From Bryobacteraceae bacterium (GTDB lineage: Bacteria > Acidobacteriota > Terriglobia > Bryobacterales > Bryobacteraceae): a stretch of DNA of 64,000 nt. The notes under the pieces were generated by a model. That model ran no database searches. It was not told the origin of the DNA and saw nothing but the letters and a program-made list of their open reading frames with translations. The stretch covers positions 1 through 64,000 of the forward strand of contig JAICLJ010000002.1 in assembly GCA_025927575.1 (NCBI GenBank), read 5' to 3'. Position 1 is the stretch's first letter. Every line of letters starts with the position of its first letter. Made by a program: the position numbers and the translations under genes. Below are positions 18,501-28,255 of this stretch, piece by piece.

Positions 18501-19494
18501 CCGGGGAGCGAATGTCAACGACATCGAAGGCTCGCCGGAGCTTTGCCCGGTAATCCGCTGGGTTGTAGGCGGCGCAGCGGGAAGTGAACTGGATCTCGAT
18601 ACGCCGAGCCCGCCAACATACGCATTGGCGGCGACAGGGCAGGGCCGCGTCACGTTGTCGCAGGTCGGATTTACGAGCTTGACGAATACGCGATCCGTCA
18701 CGGCCGGGACTCTGCAACTCGTTTACTTTGACGAACTGCAAACGCCAACTCCTTATAAACTCGAAAGCGCAATCGATGCCATCACGCCGATTGTCGCGAT
18801 AACATCCACGCTCTCCGGAAACCCCGCAGTGTTGCAGGTTGGAGCTGAACTGATGGCGGTGCAGTCGTTTAATGCCACGACCAATACCTGTACCGTAACT
18901 CGCGGCGCGCTGGGCTCCATGGCTTCGACTCATAATGCCAACGACCCGGTATGGCTGCTTTCGAAGATCACGTTTGTCCTTTCATTCGCGCGGGACTTTT
19001 TCGAGAATCCGGCATCTCAAAATTTCGCGCATACCGTCACGCTGCCGGATGTTCGTGTAGCAGCATCGCAGTTTTACGTCACAAACTCGCGGGGCGACAG
19101 TACGACCAGCGTTCAATGCTACACGTCACTTCCCGATGGAGGGTTGCGAACTTGCTCCGGCGGCCAGTTTGCGATTCAGGTAGGCGGTTACCTTGCCGTC
19201 CAACAAAATGCCGCACCGCCGCTGTTTGTGGAGGCAACACACTCAGTACGCGATTTGCGGGCCAGTGTCAGCGAGGCGCCGGCCGGGACTGCGGTTCTTC
19301 TCAACTTATTGCAAAGCGGAACAGTCTACAGCCAGCTTGCAATTCCAGCGGGCCAGACCGCTTCTAACGTGGTCAATGGCGTGGATCTGCCGCCCTTGAG
19401 AGAAGGCGATGCCGTGAGCCTGGACATCGTGCAGGTGGGGCAAGCTCAACAAGATTCGCCCGGACGCGATTTGACTTTGACCATCCGGCTTTAA
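15580..19494 (+). CDS. Tail hub/tip fusion protein (N-terminal DUF2163/gpL-like, then tip-like and FN3-like segments)
   Basis: N-terminal hub region with Cys set RLCPWNF...YFRCGYS...CDHTRASCEQRGMF...ARFGGFEFVP; later ILRRAGWSRSDINIASFASAAAYCDELIATT (tip-like). Confidence 0.65.
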   Translation: MSTINVVKEMAEADSPLLLFECLLPNGAYQRVSTQTIVFAGNMYSARVLKHNLFTLQLSADDAMDGMAQLSLTLANADSALSQIQSTAGWKGTQLTVYFVFADLVTGTTTTESTILFRGLAGDPDEIGEDTMKISFANKLSLLRVGLPEIRIQRLCPWNFPTTAGQRTAAGTGDKYSRYFRCGYSADVSGGFGNLSDGQPFTTCDHTRASCEQRGMFSKDSSGKATARFGGFEFVPSSTLVRGYGQKTAQPAAVLDNSAKYNDYVPMVYGTGWVAAPVILARNDGNLTHMELLLGSGSIDSVLKVIVNDIEIPLAVSGADMTGTGWYNIVTPGTAQGSFNLDFVDSDNQPVGDPYGSVAVISVVVPNRISGGGSLPHVEILMQGLHLDRYNLDASFRDTTFTNNPAWIILDILRRAGWSRSDINIASFASAAAYCDELIATTDINGNAIHIARYRCNLILTKRKSAADVIRSVRVACGLMLRYGASGLLELLPETSLALQHPTLPDGSNVVESVNGGWPAYEFSDGSGMSSGIARNPDGSSTVRLVSKGISESSNRLTVEFQDEANEYQQDTLSVLSDDDQALIGYEVGSTSTALGLPNFNQALRILSRQIGKATKGNRFIEFGTSFRALKVRPGDIIALTYLKEGLTRTQFRVVKLAPSVNYRNVAILAQVHDDSWYNDDPGNGSGGGRQPGAGAALPRPLLGPVFGADGSTQFSISESTTSRTDGGAATILTAGFVKPTQSLAGAPIVPLLSLAPQVLTAGGSLKGGVNYYYALTANDGAGNEGSLSFTIRAAIPQGNDTNSVGLTGLSLPSTAASFNVYRGTSPQLLYRIASNQPIATAFTDSGFSAQPLGPPDASFDHANFYYRPEIAGPIVANVFSSTTIGCSDMNATISAYSGMLVRIIAGTGAGQERRISFNDESTLTVFPAWSIAPDTTSNFVVVESTWQFGAATRTSPVQFEVPNQKGTVVQISGRGANVNDIEGSPELCPVIRWVVGGAAGSELDLDTPSPPTYALAATGQGRVTLSQVGFTSLTNTRSVTAGTLQLVYFDELQTPTPYKLESAIDAITPIVAITSTLSGNPAVLQVGAELMAVQSFNATTNTCTVTRGALGSMASTHNANDPVWLLSKITFVLSFARDFFENPASQNFAHTVTLPDVRVAASQFYVTNSRGDSTTSVQCYTSLPDGGLRTCSGGQFAIQVGGYLAVQQNAAPPLFVEATHSVRDLRASVSEAPAGTAVLLNLLQSGTVYSQLAIPAGQTASNVVNGVDLPPLREGDAVSLDIVQVGQAQQDSPGRDLTLTIRL

Positions 19495-19497
19495 CCC

Positions 19498-22473
19498 ATG
19501 GCAGAACAACTTTTTAAACTGAGTCCACACCGGGATCTACAGTGCTACTTCTATCAACCTTCGGCGATTGCGGCACTGAGCGACGCGACCGAGAGCGGCT
19601 TTACTCTTTCCGGAACCTGGCGGCAGCAGTTCGACTGGGCGGTCGTCGAGTGGAACCGTGACAATGTGTTTGAGCATCCGGCATTGCGCTACTTGCCGGA
19701 CGGCAATTTGAGTGGGCTCACTTTAAGCTATATCGAGCAGCGCACGAATTGCTTGCCGGTCGAATCGGACGTTTATCCCTCCGTGGAGTGGCCGTACTTG
19801 CGGCTGTGGGCGGAGGGGCCGGATGGCGATGAGCACGTTTATTATGTCCGCTTGAAGGATCACGCGGCGCCCGTGGATGGCAGTGAATACCGGAACGCCT
19901 CGGCCACGTTGACGCTGACAGGATCACCGACGGAGGGAAAGGCCGCCGGCGTCAGCTTTGAGGGACTCTTCACGACGCAGAGCCAACCGATGGCCGAGCA
20001 GCACTTTTACTACTTAGTGCAGAGTGGCGATTCTCTAGCCGACGTTGCTCGCCAACTTGCAGCAAACATCAATGGCTTTCCGGCCTTCGGTATTCAGGCG
20101 GCGAGTTCCGGGCCGTCCATCACATTTGAGTACATCGGTACCGACGTGCTTGCCGGGAAAACGGGCTCCAACGCGAACCGGCTTGGTGTCTACGGATACG
20201 TCGATGCAGGCTCACAGCTTGGCTGGACACAGCTGTCGGCTGCCTTCGGCGGTGGCGACTTTCCTAACGAATATCGCGTTTCGTTAGATTTTGGGAATCT
20301 GCGAGGCGCGATGGACGATCCAGCACAATTCGGGCAACTGAACTTTCAGCCCGTCTCGATTCCGACGCAGAAGGTCCGGAAAGTGCGCTGGACCTGGGCT
20401 GCGGGCCTGCAACCGGGATCATTCGAGAGAAGCGAGTTCAGCGTCGTCGTTTCGAGTTGGACCGTGACGGGCAGCGCGCGGCAATACTTTCTTGCCGGGC
20501 CCGGCAGCCGCCGCATTGAGGACGACGATCTGACGGTTGCTTACAGCTCTACCGGCGCCGTCAGCGATTGGGCGGCGCAGGGTCCTGGTAATTATTCCGG
20601 CGGCCGTATTCATTTAACGAAGACGGAAGGGGCTACGTGCATCGTCAAATACAACGAACCGATCGGGCATCAACTTTACCTGGGAACGAGGGCGCTCGCC
20701 GGTGGCGCGGTTGCCGAAGTCTCAGTAGATGGCGGTCCACCACGGATTTTCAACCTGGAGTTGAAGGGAGAAGATGTACTGCTTCGCTTGTTTATCGGCT
20801 CGGTAGCAGCGGGATCGCACACGGTGACAATTGTGCACTTCGGAGCACCGGCGGGTTCGCCGCCGAATGCGATCGCCGATCTATATTTTGACTTCCTTGA
20901 GCTTGCGTATCCCTCCGCCGATCTCCCCGATTTTGCTCCTCAGCCTCAACTGGCGATGGCTACCGATTGGGATACTCTGCATTCCCAGTCCTTACCAGCA
21001 GAACGAACTGCCTGGCTGCTGTGGAAGCTTGGCTTCCACGGAAGGGTAAACCACTATGTTGGAGCCATCTGGTTCTACGAACTATTTCGCCCGGGCCACC
21101 AATATGCACAACTCACTATGACCGTCTCTACGGCGGCAGGGGAGCCCACCGGGTATACGGAACTGGACATCGGAAGCGACCTCTCGAAACTTCAACAAGG
21201 AATCGATACTTCGAAAGTTACGATTCAACATCAAAACTTAGCGGCTGATACGGACGCCACGATCGCGCAGGCTCTCGCGCTGCTGATCAATCGGAACTCA
21301 GGCGCGATCTGGGCCAGCGCCAGCGGGAACGTGGTCACCATTACGGCGCGAACCATGGGAACGGCGGGGAATGGCCTTGCGTTTCTGCCGTACTCCGCCC
21401 CGGGAAACAACGTTGTCCTTACCCTCTCCTCAAATGCGCTCATAGGAGGCGTCGACGGTGTGGATGCCGCTTTCGATCCCGCCGATCCAAATGCCGTTAC
21501 GCTCGACGCCTTCACTCAGTTTTGGCGGACCGATCTGAATGCTACGCTGCGGCTAAACCGCGCCTGCCGGGACTGGTCAAAAGCTTTTTTTCGCGCCCTG
21601 GTGAGTTACGGACTCGATGGCGTGGCATCGTTCAGTACCGAGCTGGCTCACGTGGATCCCACTTCCAGCGCGGGAATGGCGCAGCGGTACTCAGATGGCA
21701 GCCCAGTCGTTCTGAATACTCCGGCGGTGCAAACCAACTTTTCGCCCGTCAGCCTCTCCTTCTGGCAGGAAGTTTACCTTGAAATGGCCGTGCTGCAGGC
21801 CAGCGCGGGGCTTGTCCCTTATCTGCAATCGGGAGAGGTGCAATGGTGGTATTTCGCAAAGCACACATGGGAGAAAAACAATGGGGCGTGGGTGGATCTG
21901 GGAGACGCTCAAGTCGGAATGCCGCTTTATGACGACTACACAAAGCAGCAGTTTGAAGCTGCCTACGGGAGGGCTATGCAGATCATCCAGGCCGACGCCG
22001 ACCCCGCAAATTACCCAAGCGAAACGGCTTTTCTGCCTACGTTGATCGGTGGATACACGGTGGCGATTCGGAATGCGTTGAAGCAGCACTATGCGAGTGC
22101 CCGCTTCGAAGTTTTGTATCCGACCGATGTCAACAACACTCCACTCAACCGGATTATCAATTACCCGGGGAACGACTGGGCGCCGCAGAACCTGGATTGC
22201 CTGAAAACAGAGGCCCTCTCCTATACTGCCGGCTGCGATCTGGATGCCGGCGCAACCTCGATTCGTTTCAGCGCGGTGAAAGGATTCTCAACGAATCAGC
22301 GAAGTCACCTTATCGGCATAAGCGATCGGAAAACGTCCTGGATGAAGGAAGCGAATCTGGCGCGAGCGCAGGGCTTGGAATCGGTTGTGCTATTTGCGCT
22401 TGATCAGTTCTGTCTCATCGGCTATCCCCCGCCTCCATTTGTCGATCAGCGATGGAGCCGCCGGGCTGCATAA
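19498..22473 (+). CDS. Large tail/host-interaction protein, possibly with glycoside-hydrolase-like TIM-barrel region
   Basis: Last gene of the cluster; 991 aa; WAVVEWNRDNVFEHP..., C-term ...ARAQGLESVVLFALDQFCLIGYP. Confidence 0.5.
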   Translation: MAEQLFKLSPHRDLQCYFYQPSAIAALSDATESGFTLSGTWRQQFDWAVVEWNRDNVFEHPALRYLPDGNLSGLTLSYIEQRTNCLPVESDVYPSVEWPYLRLWAEGPDGDEHVYYVRLKDHAAPVDGSEYRNASATLTLTGSPTEGKAAGVSFEGLFTTQSQPMAEQHFYYLVQSGDSLADVARQLAANINGFPAFGIQAASSGPSITFEYIGTDVLAGKTGSNANRLGVYGYVDAGSQLGWTQLSAAFGGGDFPNEYRVSLDFGNLRGAMDDPAQFGQLNFQPVSIPTQKVRKVRWTWAAGLQPGSFERSEFSVVVSSWTVTGSARQYFLAGPGSRRIEDDDLTVAYSSTGAVSDWAAQGPGNYSGGRIHLTKTEGATCIVKYNEPIGHQLYLGTRALAGGAVAEVSVDGGPPRIFNLELKGEDVLLRLFIGSVAAGSHTVTIVHFGAPAGSPPNAIADLYFDFLELAYPSADLPDFAPQPQLAMATDWDTLHSQSLPAERTAWLLWKLGFHGRVNHYVGAIWFYELFRPGHQYAQLTMTVSTAAGEPTGYTELDIGSDLSKLQQGIDTSKVTIQHQNLAADTDATIAQALALLINRNSGAIWASASGNVVTITARTMGTAGNGLAFLPYSAPGNNVVLTLSSNALIGGVDGVDAAFDPADPNAVTLDAFTQFWRTDLNATLRLNRACRDWSKAFFRALVSYGLDGVASFSTELAHVDPTSSAGMAQRYSDGSPVVLNTPAVQTNFSPVSLSFWQEVYLEMAVLQASAGLVPYLQSGEVQWWYFAKHTWEKNNGAWVDLGDAQVGMPLYDDYTKQQFEAAYGRAMQIIQADADPANYPSETAFLPTLIGGYTVAIRNALKQHYASARFEVLYPTDVNNTPLNRIINYPGNDWAPQNLDCLKTEALSYTAGCDLDAGATSIRFSAVKGFSTNQRSHLIGISDRKTSWMKEANLARAQGLESVVLFALDQFCLIGYPPPPFVDQRWSRRAA

Positions 22474-22508
22474 AAAAATCCCTGGGCCGGTGAGGCCCAG
22501 GGATTTTT
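22472..22508. terminator. Bidirectional rho-independent terminator ending phage-like cluster
   Basis: aaaaaaatccctgggcc-ggtga-ggcccagggattttt, overlapping the stop codon of the 19498-22473 CDS. Confidence 0.9.
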
Positions 22509-22543
22509 CGCGGATATTAATCTTCAGTCTGTCTGCAACGGGC

Positions 22544-23932
22544 TTACCGCTTGCGACGTCTGGGGGCGGGATGAGCCGCTTTTACGCCCGGGATCTCAGG
22601 ATCCTTAAAGGTAAGCATGTACGGGTCTTTGGTAAAGCTATCGCCGACGCCGGAGAATTGAACCGGCTGGCCAACCTTGGCCGCGTCGGCGGGAATCGGA
22701 TTTGAGAACACAAGGGTCGCATCGGGTTTGGTCGGATCAAGCACGCCGAGCACAACCTTCGTAGGATGGTCCGGTGGATCGACGGAGATCACGGTTCCCG
22801 TGAACGTCTTGACGTTATTGGCCCCCCCCGGAATCTCGGCATCTTTCACGCTGTTGGTGAAGAACGAATCTCCCTGATCGCCGATGAGATTCTGCTTGAT
22901 GCTGTACCACAGAGCCAATGCCGGGTCGCTCTGCAATTTTTGGGTAAGTTGCTGCGCCTGCTGGTTGGCGAGTTGCTGCGCGCTAACGATTTTGAAATCG
23001 GGTGGCGGCAGAGCGGAGTTCTTGGCCTGTGCCAAAAGTTGATCGGCACCCTCATCGCTGCCGTGGTACTGCTTGTAGACTTTCTGGAAGTACGCCAACA
23101 CTGCTGGTCGTTTGTCAGCCGTGATTGCCTGGGGACCATCATAGGATGCGGCGCGAGCGAAAGACCAGAGTGCTTGCGGGTAAAGATCCGGCTTTTGTTC
23201 AGCGATTAGTATCTGTCCCAGTTGGTACGAGACGTTTGCATTATTCGGATTCGCCTTCAGATAGGCTTCGAACTCTTTCTGGGCAGTTGGATAATCTTTC
23301 TTTGCGTTCGCTGCCCAAGCCAGAGAGTAATGAGCCAGAGCAACAACGTCATTCTTTGCCTTAGTCCAATCCGCCGCAGACGTGGTGGCCGGCTTCTTCG
23401 AATCCGCGAACGTGGCATCAACCTGCTGGAGAAGGCCATTACCGGCCGTCTCCGCCTCACTGATCTGATCGGGGGAGGGCGAGGCGCCCCCGGTGGCCGG
23501 GATATCGATAGCTAGCCAATAGAGCGCTTGAAAGTCATTGGGCTTTTCTTGCAGAGCCTTCTTCGCGGCATCAATCGCTTTTGGACGATAAGTCGGATCC
23601 TGCTGGCCCAGCGGTCCGAGCGTCGCTACGTAAACCTGGCTCCTAAGCGCCTCAAAGTCGGTCTTTGGATATTTCTGCGTCCATTCATCGAGCAGGTCCA
23701 AGCGTTTCTTGAGATCTGTCTCGTGCGCGATTTTGTTGTACAAGTCGTACTCGGCGCGATCTTTCCAATTCGGCTGTCCAGCCTTTTGCTGGCCAGCGGC
23801 CTCTTGGCCCGCTGCGGGCTGCTGGCTGGCTTCCTGTGCGTAACCCGAAACGGCGGCAGGACCAGCCAGGGCGAAGGCAAACGCGGCCAAAGACGCAGCC
23901 GACTTCGTTGCTCTCAGAAAATGAAACGGCAC
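22544..23932 (-). CDS. Secreted TPR-containing hypothetical protein
   Basis: Signal peptide, Ala/Gln-rich linker, TPR-like helices (AKKDYPTAQKEFEAYLKANPNNANVSYQLGQILIAEQK). Confidence 0.7.
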   Translation of the reverse strand: MPFHFLRATKSAASLAAFAFALAGPAAVSGYAQEASQQPAAGQEAAGQQKAGQPNWKDRAEYDLYNKIAHETDLKKRLDLLDEWTQKYPKTDFEALRSQVYVATLGPLGQQDPTYRPKAIDAAKKALQEKPNDFQALYWLAIDIPATGGASPSPDQISEAETAGNGLLQQVDATFADSKKPATTSAADWTKAKNDVVALAHYSLAWAANAKKDYPTAQKEFEAYLKANPNNANVSYQLGQILIAEQKPDLYPQALWSFARAASYDGPQAITADKRPAVLAYFQKVYKQYHGSDEGADQLLAQAKNSALPPPDFKIVSAQQLANQQAQQLTQKLQSDPALALWYSIKQNLIGDQGDSFFTNSVKDAEIPGGANNVKTFTGTVISVDPPDHPTKVVLGVLDPTKPDATLVFSNPIPADAAKVGQPVQFSGVGDSFTKDPYMLTFKDPEIPGVKAAHPAPRRRKR

Positions 23933-24393
23933 GACAACCTCCCCGAAAAATTAACGAATCTCTTTATATTCACATTCCCCTTCTCGATGAACGTGAGCAG
24001 GGGAATCTGCAGCCGACGGGAATCACATGCAAACGCCAGTTGTGCTGCAAAAGCGGAGTATACCGGAATCGATTGTAAACCCGCAACTTTCTATAGAGTT
24101 AGATGCGATCTTGGCGGAAGTTGTTCCCGCGTTAAGACGGTAAGTTGTGGCGAAGCGGCGTTCCCGCCGAACTTTGCCTTGGGGCGAATGCATTGCGAAT
24201 TCCACTCCCGGAAACTTTTTGTTTCACGCGGCTTGGGGGAGGTGATTGTTCAGCCCAAAGCGCAATCGATCAAAAAAGGAGCCAGCGGCGCGATGTAGAA
24301 ATCCGCAGGCCGCCCGCACATCGCTCATCTATAAAGCAAAAGCCTTTCTTGACAGTGCCGATACCCCGCCGGATACTAAAAGATGAGCTGCAA

Positions 24394-24693
24394 ATGACTT
24401 TCAAGAAGAGGAATCGGACGGCAGCCAGCCAGAAGCGCCCAGCTACGCTAGCAGAGCTACGTAATGGGGAAGAAGGCATACTGGACCGTCTGGATCTTCC
24501 CGACGATATCGCGCGCCGCTTGATGGAATTGGGTTTTCTTCCGGGAAACCCAGTTATTCCTGCCAGAACCGCCCCCGGCGGTGGAGCGCGCGTATTTCGG
24601 GTCGATGGCAGTGAAATAGCGCTGAGGGACGACACCGCGTCCCGGCTCTTCATGCGCTTGCAGCTTACGCACATCAAAGCAGTGACACCTTGA
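24394..24693 (+). CDS. feoA: Ferrous iron transport protein A
   Basis: RLMELGFLPGNPVIPARTAPGG...RVDGSEIALRDDTASRL, upstream of feoB. Confidence 0.85.
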   Translation: MTFKKRNRTAASQKRPATLAELRNGEEGILDRLDLPDDIARRLMELGFLPGNPVIPARTAPGGGARVFRVDGSEIALRDDTASRLFMRLQLTHIKAVTP

Positions 24694-24697
24694 GACC

Positions 24698-26626
24698 ATG
24701 AGCAACTGCCACGACTGCGGCTCTCGCAAGGGCCTGCTCCCAAATCCGACCATTCCGGTCCCACATGCGGTCAACGACCGGCCGCTGATTGTGGCAATCA
24801 TCGGGCCTCCAAATTCCGGTAAATCCACACTGTTCAATCGCCTGACCGGCCTTCGCCAGAAGGTGGCGAACTTCCCGGGCGTGACAGTGGAGCACCGGAT
24901 GGGGAAGGCCAAACTAAAGAATCGGCAAGAGGTTTTTCTCGTCGATCTGCCTGGAGTCTATAGCTTGCATCCCCGGTCGGAAGACGAGCAGGTCGCCAAC
25001 GACATTTTAAAGGGAGTCCGGCCGGGTTTCGCGAAACCGGACGCGGTCGTTTTGATTCTGGACGTCACAAATCTGGGGCGTCACCTGGTTCTGGCTGCGC
25101 CGGTCCTGAGCCTGGGGCTGCCTACTCTGGTGGCGTTAAACATGGCAGACGACCTGGCGGTTCGCGGCGGCGAGGTGGATGTGGCGGCGCTATCGCACGA
25201 ACTGGGCGCGCCGGTCGTGTTGGTCAGCGCGTCGAAAGGAACCGGAGTCGACCGTATTCAGCAATTTTTGTCGGGTACGGCCGCAAATCTCGCGGCCGCG
25301 AAACCAGCTCGGGTCGAGTTACCGGTTTTGAACGACGTACCAAAGTGCCGCCAGTGGGCGACCAAGCTCAACAATAGCGCGTCGTACCGGGCTCCGGCGC
25401 CGCCAATCTGGACGCGCCGGCTTGACGCTGTTTTCTTGCATCCCCTTTTCGGCCCGCTCATTTTTGCGGCCGTTGTGGTGGCCGTTTTCCAAAGCATCTT
25501 TTCCTGGGCGCAGCCGATCATGGACGGCATGACCTACGCGGTAGCGGTGTCGGGGCAGTGGATGGGCATGGTGCTGCCGAACGGCGTGGTGCGATCGCTT
25601 GTCGTAAACGGAATCTGGGCGGGCGTCGGCTCGGTATTGGTTTTTCTGCCGCAGATCCTGTTGCTCTTCTTGTTTATTGGTGTTCTCGAGGATTCCGGTT
25701 ATATGGCGCGCGCGGCCCTGATCGCGGATCGAACGATGGCGAAATTCGGCCTACAGGGAAAATCCTTCATTCCGCTGCTATCGGCATATGCCTGCGCGGT
25801 TCCGGCCATCATGGCGACGCGCGTCATTGAAAACAAGCGCGACCGGATCGCAACCATCATGATCGCGCCGTTGATGACATGTTCCGCGCGCCTGCCCGTC
25901 TACACGCTGATCATTGCGGCGTTCGTGCCGAACATTGCGCTGGCGCCCGGCGTCCTTTCGCTGCCTGCCGCGACCATGCTGCTGTTGTACCTTCTGGGCT
26001 TTGTCGCGGCGGTGATCACCGCGCGCCTCCTGAAATCGACAGTGCTCAAGAGCCAGCGGTCCTCATTCATCCTGGAAATGCCGCCTTATCGCTTGCCCAC
26101 ACTGCAATCCCTCAGTCTGCGGCTGGTCGACCGCGGGAAAGTATTTCTCCGCCGGGCAGGCACCGTGATTCTGACCGTGTCGATCGTCCTTTGGATACTG
26201 GCCAATTTACCGCTCTCGCACGGTAAGATGCCGGAAATCGAGAACAGCTATGCCGGCATGGTGGGCAAGACGATCGAGCCGGCTATCAAGCCGCTCGGGT
26301 TCAACTGGAAAATCGGCATCGGCCTGATTACCTCGCTGGCGGCCCGCGAGGTAATTGTCGGGACCCTCGGCACTATTTACGGGATTGAGAGCGACGGAAA
26401 CTCCGAAGGGTTGCAGAAGGCCTTACACGCCGACCTGACGCCCGCCGGGGCGGTGGCGCTGCTCGTCTTTTTCGCATTCGCCATGCAGTGTTTTTCAACC
26501 ATCGCTGTCGTTCGCCGGGAGACCGGCGGGTGGAAGTGGCCGATCTTTCAATTCAGCTATATGCTGGCCCTGGCGTACGGAGGTTCGCTGGTGGCCTATC
26601 GCGTTACGAATCTTTTCCTTCACTAG
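24698..26626 (+). CDS. feoB: Ferrous iron transport protein B
   Basis: G1 GPPNSGKSTLFNRLTG, VANFPGVTVEHRMG, DLPGVYSL; transmembrane C-terminus. Confidence 0.95.
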   Translation: MSNCHDCGSRKGLLPNPTIPVPHAVNDRPLIVAIIGPPNSGKSTLFNRLTGLRQKVANFPGVTVEHRMGKAKLKNRQEVFLVDLPGVYSLHPRSEDEQVANDILKGVRPGFAKPDAVVLILDVTNLGRHLVLAAPVLSLGLPTLVALNMADDLAVRGGEVDVAALSHELGAPVVLVSASKGTGVDRIQQFLSGTAANLAAAKPARVELPVLNDVPKCRQWATKLNNSASYRAPAPPIWTRRLDAVFLHPLFGPLIFAAVVVAVFQSIFSWAQPIMDGMTYAVAVSGQWMGMVLPNGVVRSLVVNGIWAGVGSVLVFLPQILLLFLFIGVLEDSGYMARAALIADRTMAKFGLQGKSFIPLLSAYACAVPAIMATRVIENKRDRIATIMIAPLMTCSARLPVYTLIIAAFVPNIALAPGVLSLPAATMLLLYLLGFVAAVITARLLKSTVLKSQRSSFILEMPPYRLPTLQSLSLRLVDRGKVFLRRAGTVILTVSIVLWILANLPLSHGKMPEIENSYAGMVGKTIEPAIKPLGFNWKIGIGLITSLAAREVIVGTLGTIYGIESDGNSEGLQKALHADLTPAGAVALLVFFAFAMQCFSTIAVVRRETGGWKWPIFQFSYMLALAYGGSLVAYRVTNLFLH

Positions 26627-26726
26627 CTCATCAAATGAGCCGCCTTTGTGAGGACAGGATTCAGGTGAATCGTCTGTTAGCATGACCATTTAGCCTGGAC
26701 CTCCCCCGAAGGCTTCCAATCTATTC

Positions 26727-27653
26727 ATGCGAAAAGTCGTCATACTAGGCACGGGATGTGCCGGCAACACTGCTGCGATCTATGCCGCCCGGGCGAATTT
26801 AAAGCCGCTGGTTTTCGAAGGGCACGAGCCGGGAGGGCAGCTCTCCATCACCACTGAAGTTGAGAATTTTCCCGGATTTTCCGAAGGCATCCAGGGGCCT
26901 GAACTCGTCGAGAACATGAAGAAGCAGGCACAGCGCTTCGGAGCCGAATACCGGCATGGCCGCGTGGTGGAGGCGCATCTTCGGCAGAAACCGCTTACGG
27001 TGAAGCTGGAAGACGGTGAAGTGTTTGAAACGCGCACGCTGATTATCGCGACTGGCGCATCCGCGCGCTGGCTGAACCTTCCTAACGAGCAGAAGCTGAT
27101 CGGCTATGGCGTGAGTTCATGCGCGACCTGCGATGGCTTCTTCTTCCGGGACAAGCAGATTATGGTGATTGGCGGCGGCGATTCGGCAATGGAGGAAGCC
27201 AACTTCCTCACCCGTTTTGGACAAAAAGTGATGCTGGTGCACCGGCGCGAGGCATTTCGGGCCTCAAAGATCATGTTCGAGCGCGTGAAGAACAATCCAA
27301 AAATCGAGCTGATTCTGAACACCATCGTCGAAGACATCTACGACGTCGAAAAGGGACAAGTCACGGGCGTGAAGCTGCGGAACATTGTGACGGATACGGT
27401 AAGCGAGCGGCCGGTCGACGGGTTCTTTGTGGCTATCGGGCACATTCCGAACACGCTTCCGTTTGTCGGCCAACTCGATCTCGATCCGGACGGATATATC
27501 CTTTCGCACGGCGGCGCGCGGACGAACATCGCCGGCGTATTCCATGCAGGCGATGTGCAGGATCGCACGTACCGCCAAGCCATTACGGCTGCCGGCGCCG
27601 GCTGTATGGCCGCGATTGAAGCGGAGCGGTTCTTGGAAGCGGAAGGGAAGTAA
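26727..27653 (+). CDS. trxB: Thioredoxin reductase
   Basis: GTGCAGNTAAIYAARA, redox CATCDG, GGGDSAMEEA, FHAGDVQDRTYRQAITAAGAGCMAA. Confidence 0.92.
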   Translation: MRKVVILGTGCAGNTAAIYAARANLKPLVFEGHEPGGQLSITTEVENFPGFSEGIQGPELVENMKKQAQRFGAEYRHGRVVEAHLRQKPLTVKLEDGEVFETRTLIIATGASARWLNLPNEQKLIGYGVSSCATCDGFFFRDKQIMVIGGGDSAMEEANFLTRFGQKVMLVHRREAFRASKIMFERVKNNPKIELILNTIVEDIYDVEKGQVTGVKLRNIVTDTVSERPVDGFFVAIGHIPNTLPFVGQLDLDPDGYILSHGGARTNIAGVFHAGDVQDRTYRQAITAAGAGCMAAIEAERFLEAEGK

Positions 27654-27732
27654 GCGCAAAACGCCGCGGCGCTGAGCTCATTCGTGAATGCTTTAGAGTT
27701 CTACAAAGCGGGCGCACTGCCCATCAGCGGAA

Positions 27733-28200
27733 CTAGAACGGAACGTCGTCGTCCGTAATACCCATCTCGGGAGGCTCATCCGGAGCCGATGCAGACGGCC
27801 TTGGGCGCTGGGCCTGGGCGCGGGGGGCGGACGCCATGCCCGATCCTTCTTCCGCCGGGCCAGCGTCGCCGCGGCCGCCAAGCAGCAGAATGTCCTCGGC
27901 GATGACGTCGGTCGCGTAGACCTTCTTGCCGTCCTTGTCATCGTAGCTGCGGGTCTGGAGACGGCCCTCCACGTAGACTTGCTTGCCCTTCGTGAGATAG
28001 TTGGCGAGATTTTCCTGGCGCCAGACTGTGACATTCGTCCAGTTCGTCTCGTCCTTCCATTCGCCGCTTTGCTGGTCTTTCCAACGGCGTGTGGTGGCGA
28101 GGGGAAAGCGCGTGACGGATATGCCGGAAGGTGTGAACTTCGTTTCCGCATCGCGGCCGAGATTTCCAATGAGAATGACTTTGTTTACGCTGCGGGCCAT
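27733..28200 (-). CDS. ssb: Single-stranded DNA-binding protein
   Basis: MARSVNKVILIGNLGRDAETKFTPSG...; acidic tail DDDVPF. Confidence 0.95.
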   Translation of the reverse strand: MARSVNKVILIGNLGRDAETKFTPSGISVTRFPLATTRRWKDQQSGEWKDETNWTNVTVWRQENLANYLTKGKQVYVEGRLQTRSYDDKDGKKVYATDVIAEDILLLGGRGDAGPAEEGSGMASAPRAQAQRPRPSASAPDEPPEMGITDDDVPF

Positions 28201-28255
28201 GGCTCTCGCAATGTAGCACAACGGCGACGGCGAGTCCGCGGGCATTTCTACCGGA

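Noticed and set aside
22800-22840. C8 run (ggccccccccgg) as a possible frameshift in the TPR protein
   Set aside because: The 462-aa frame runs intact through it (IPGGANNVKTF).
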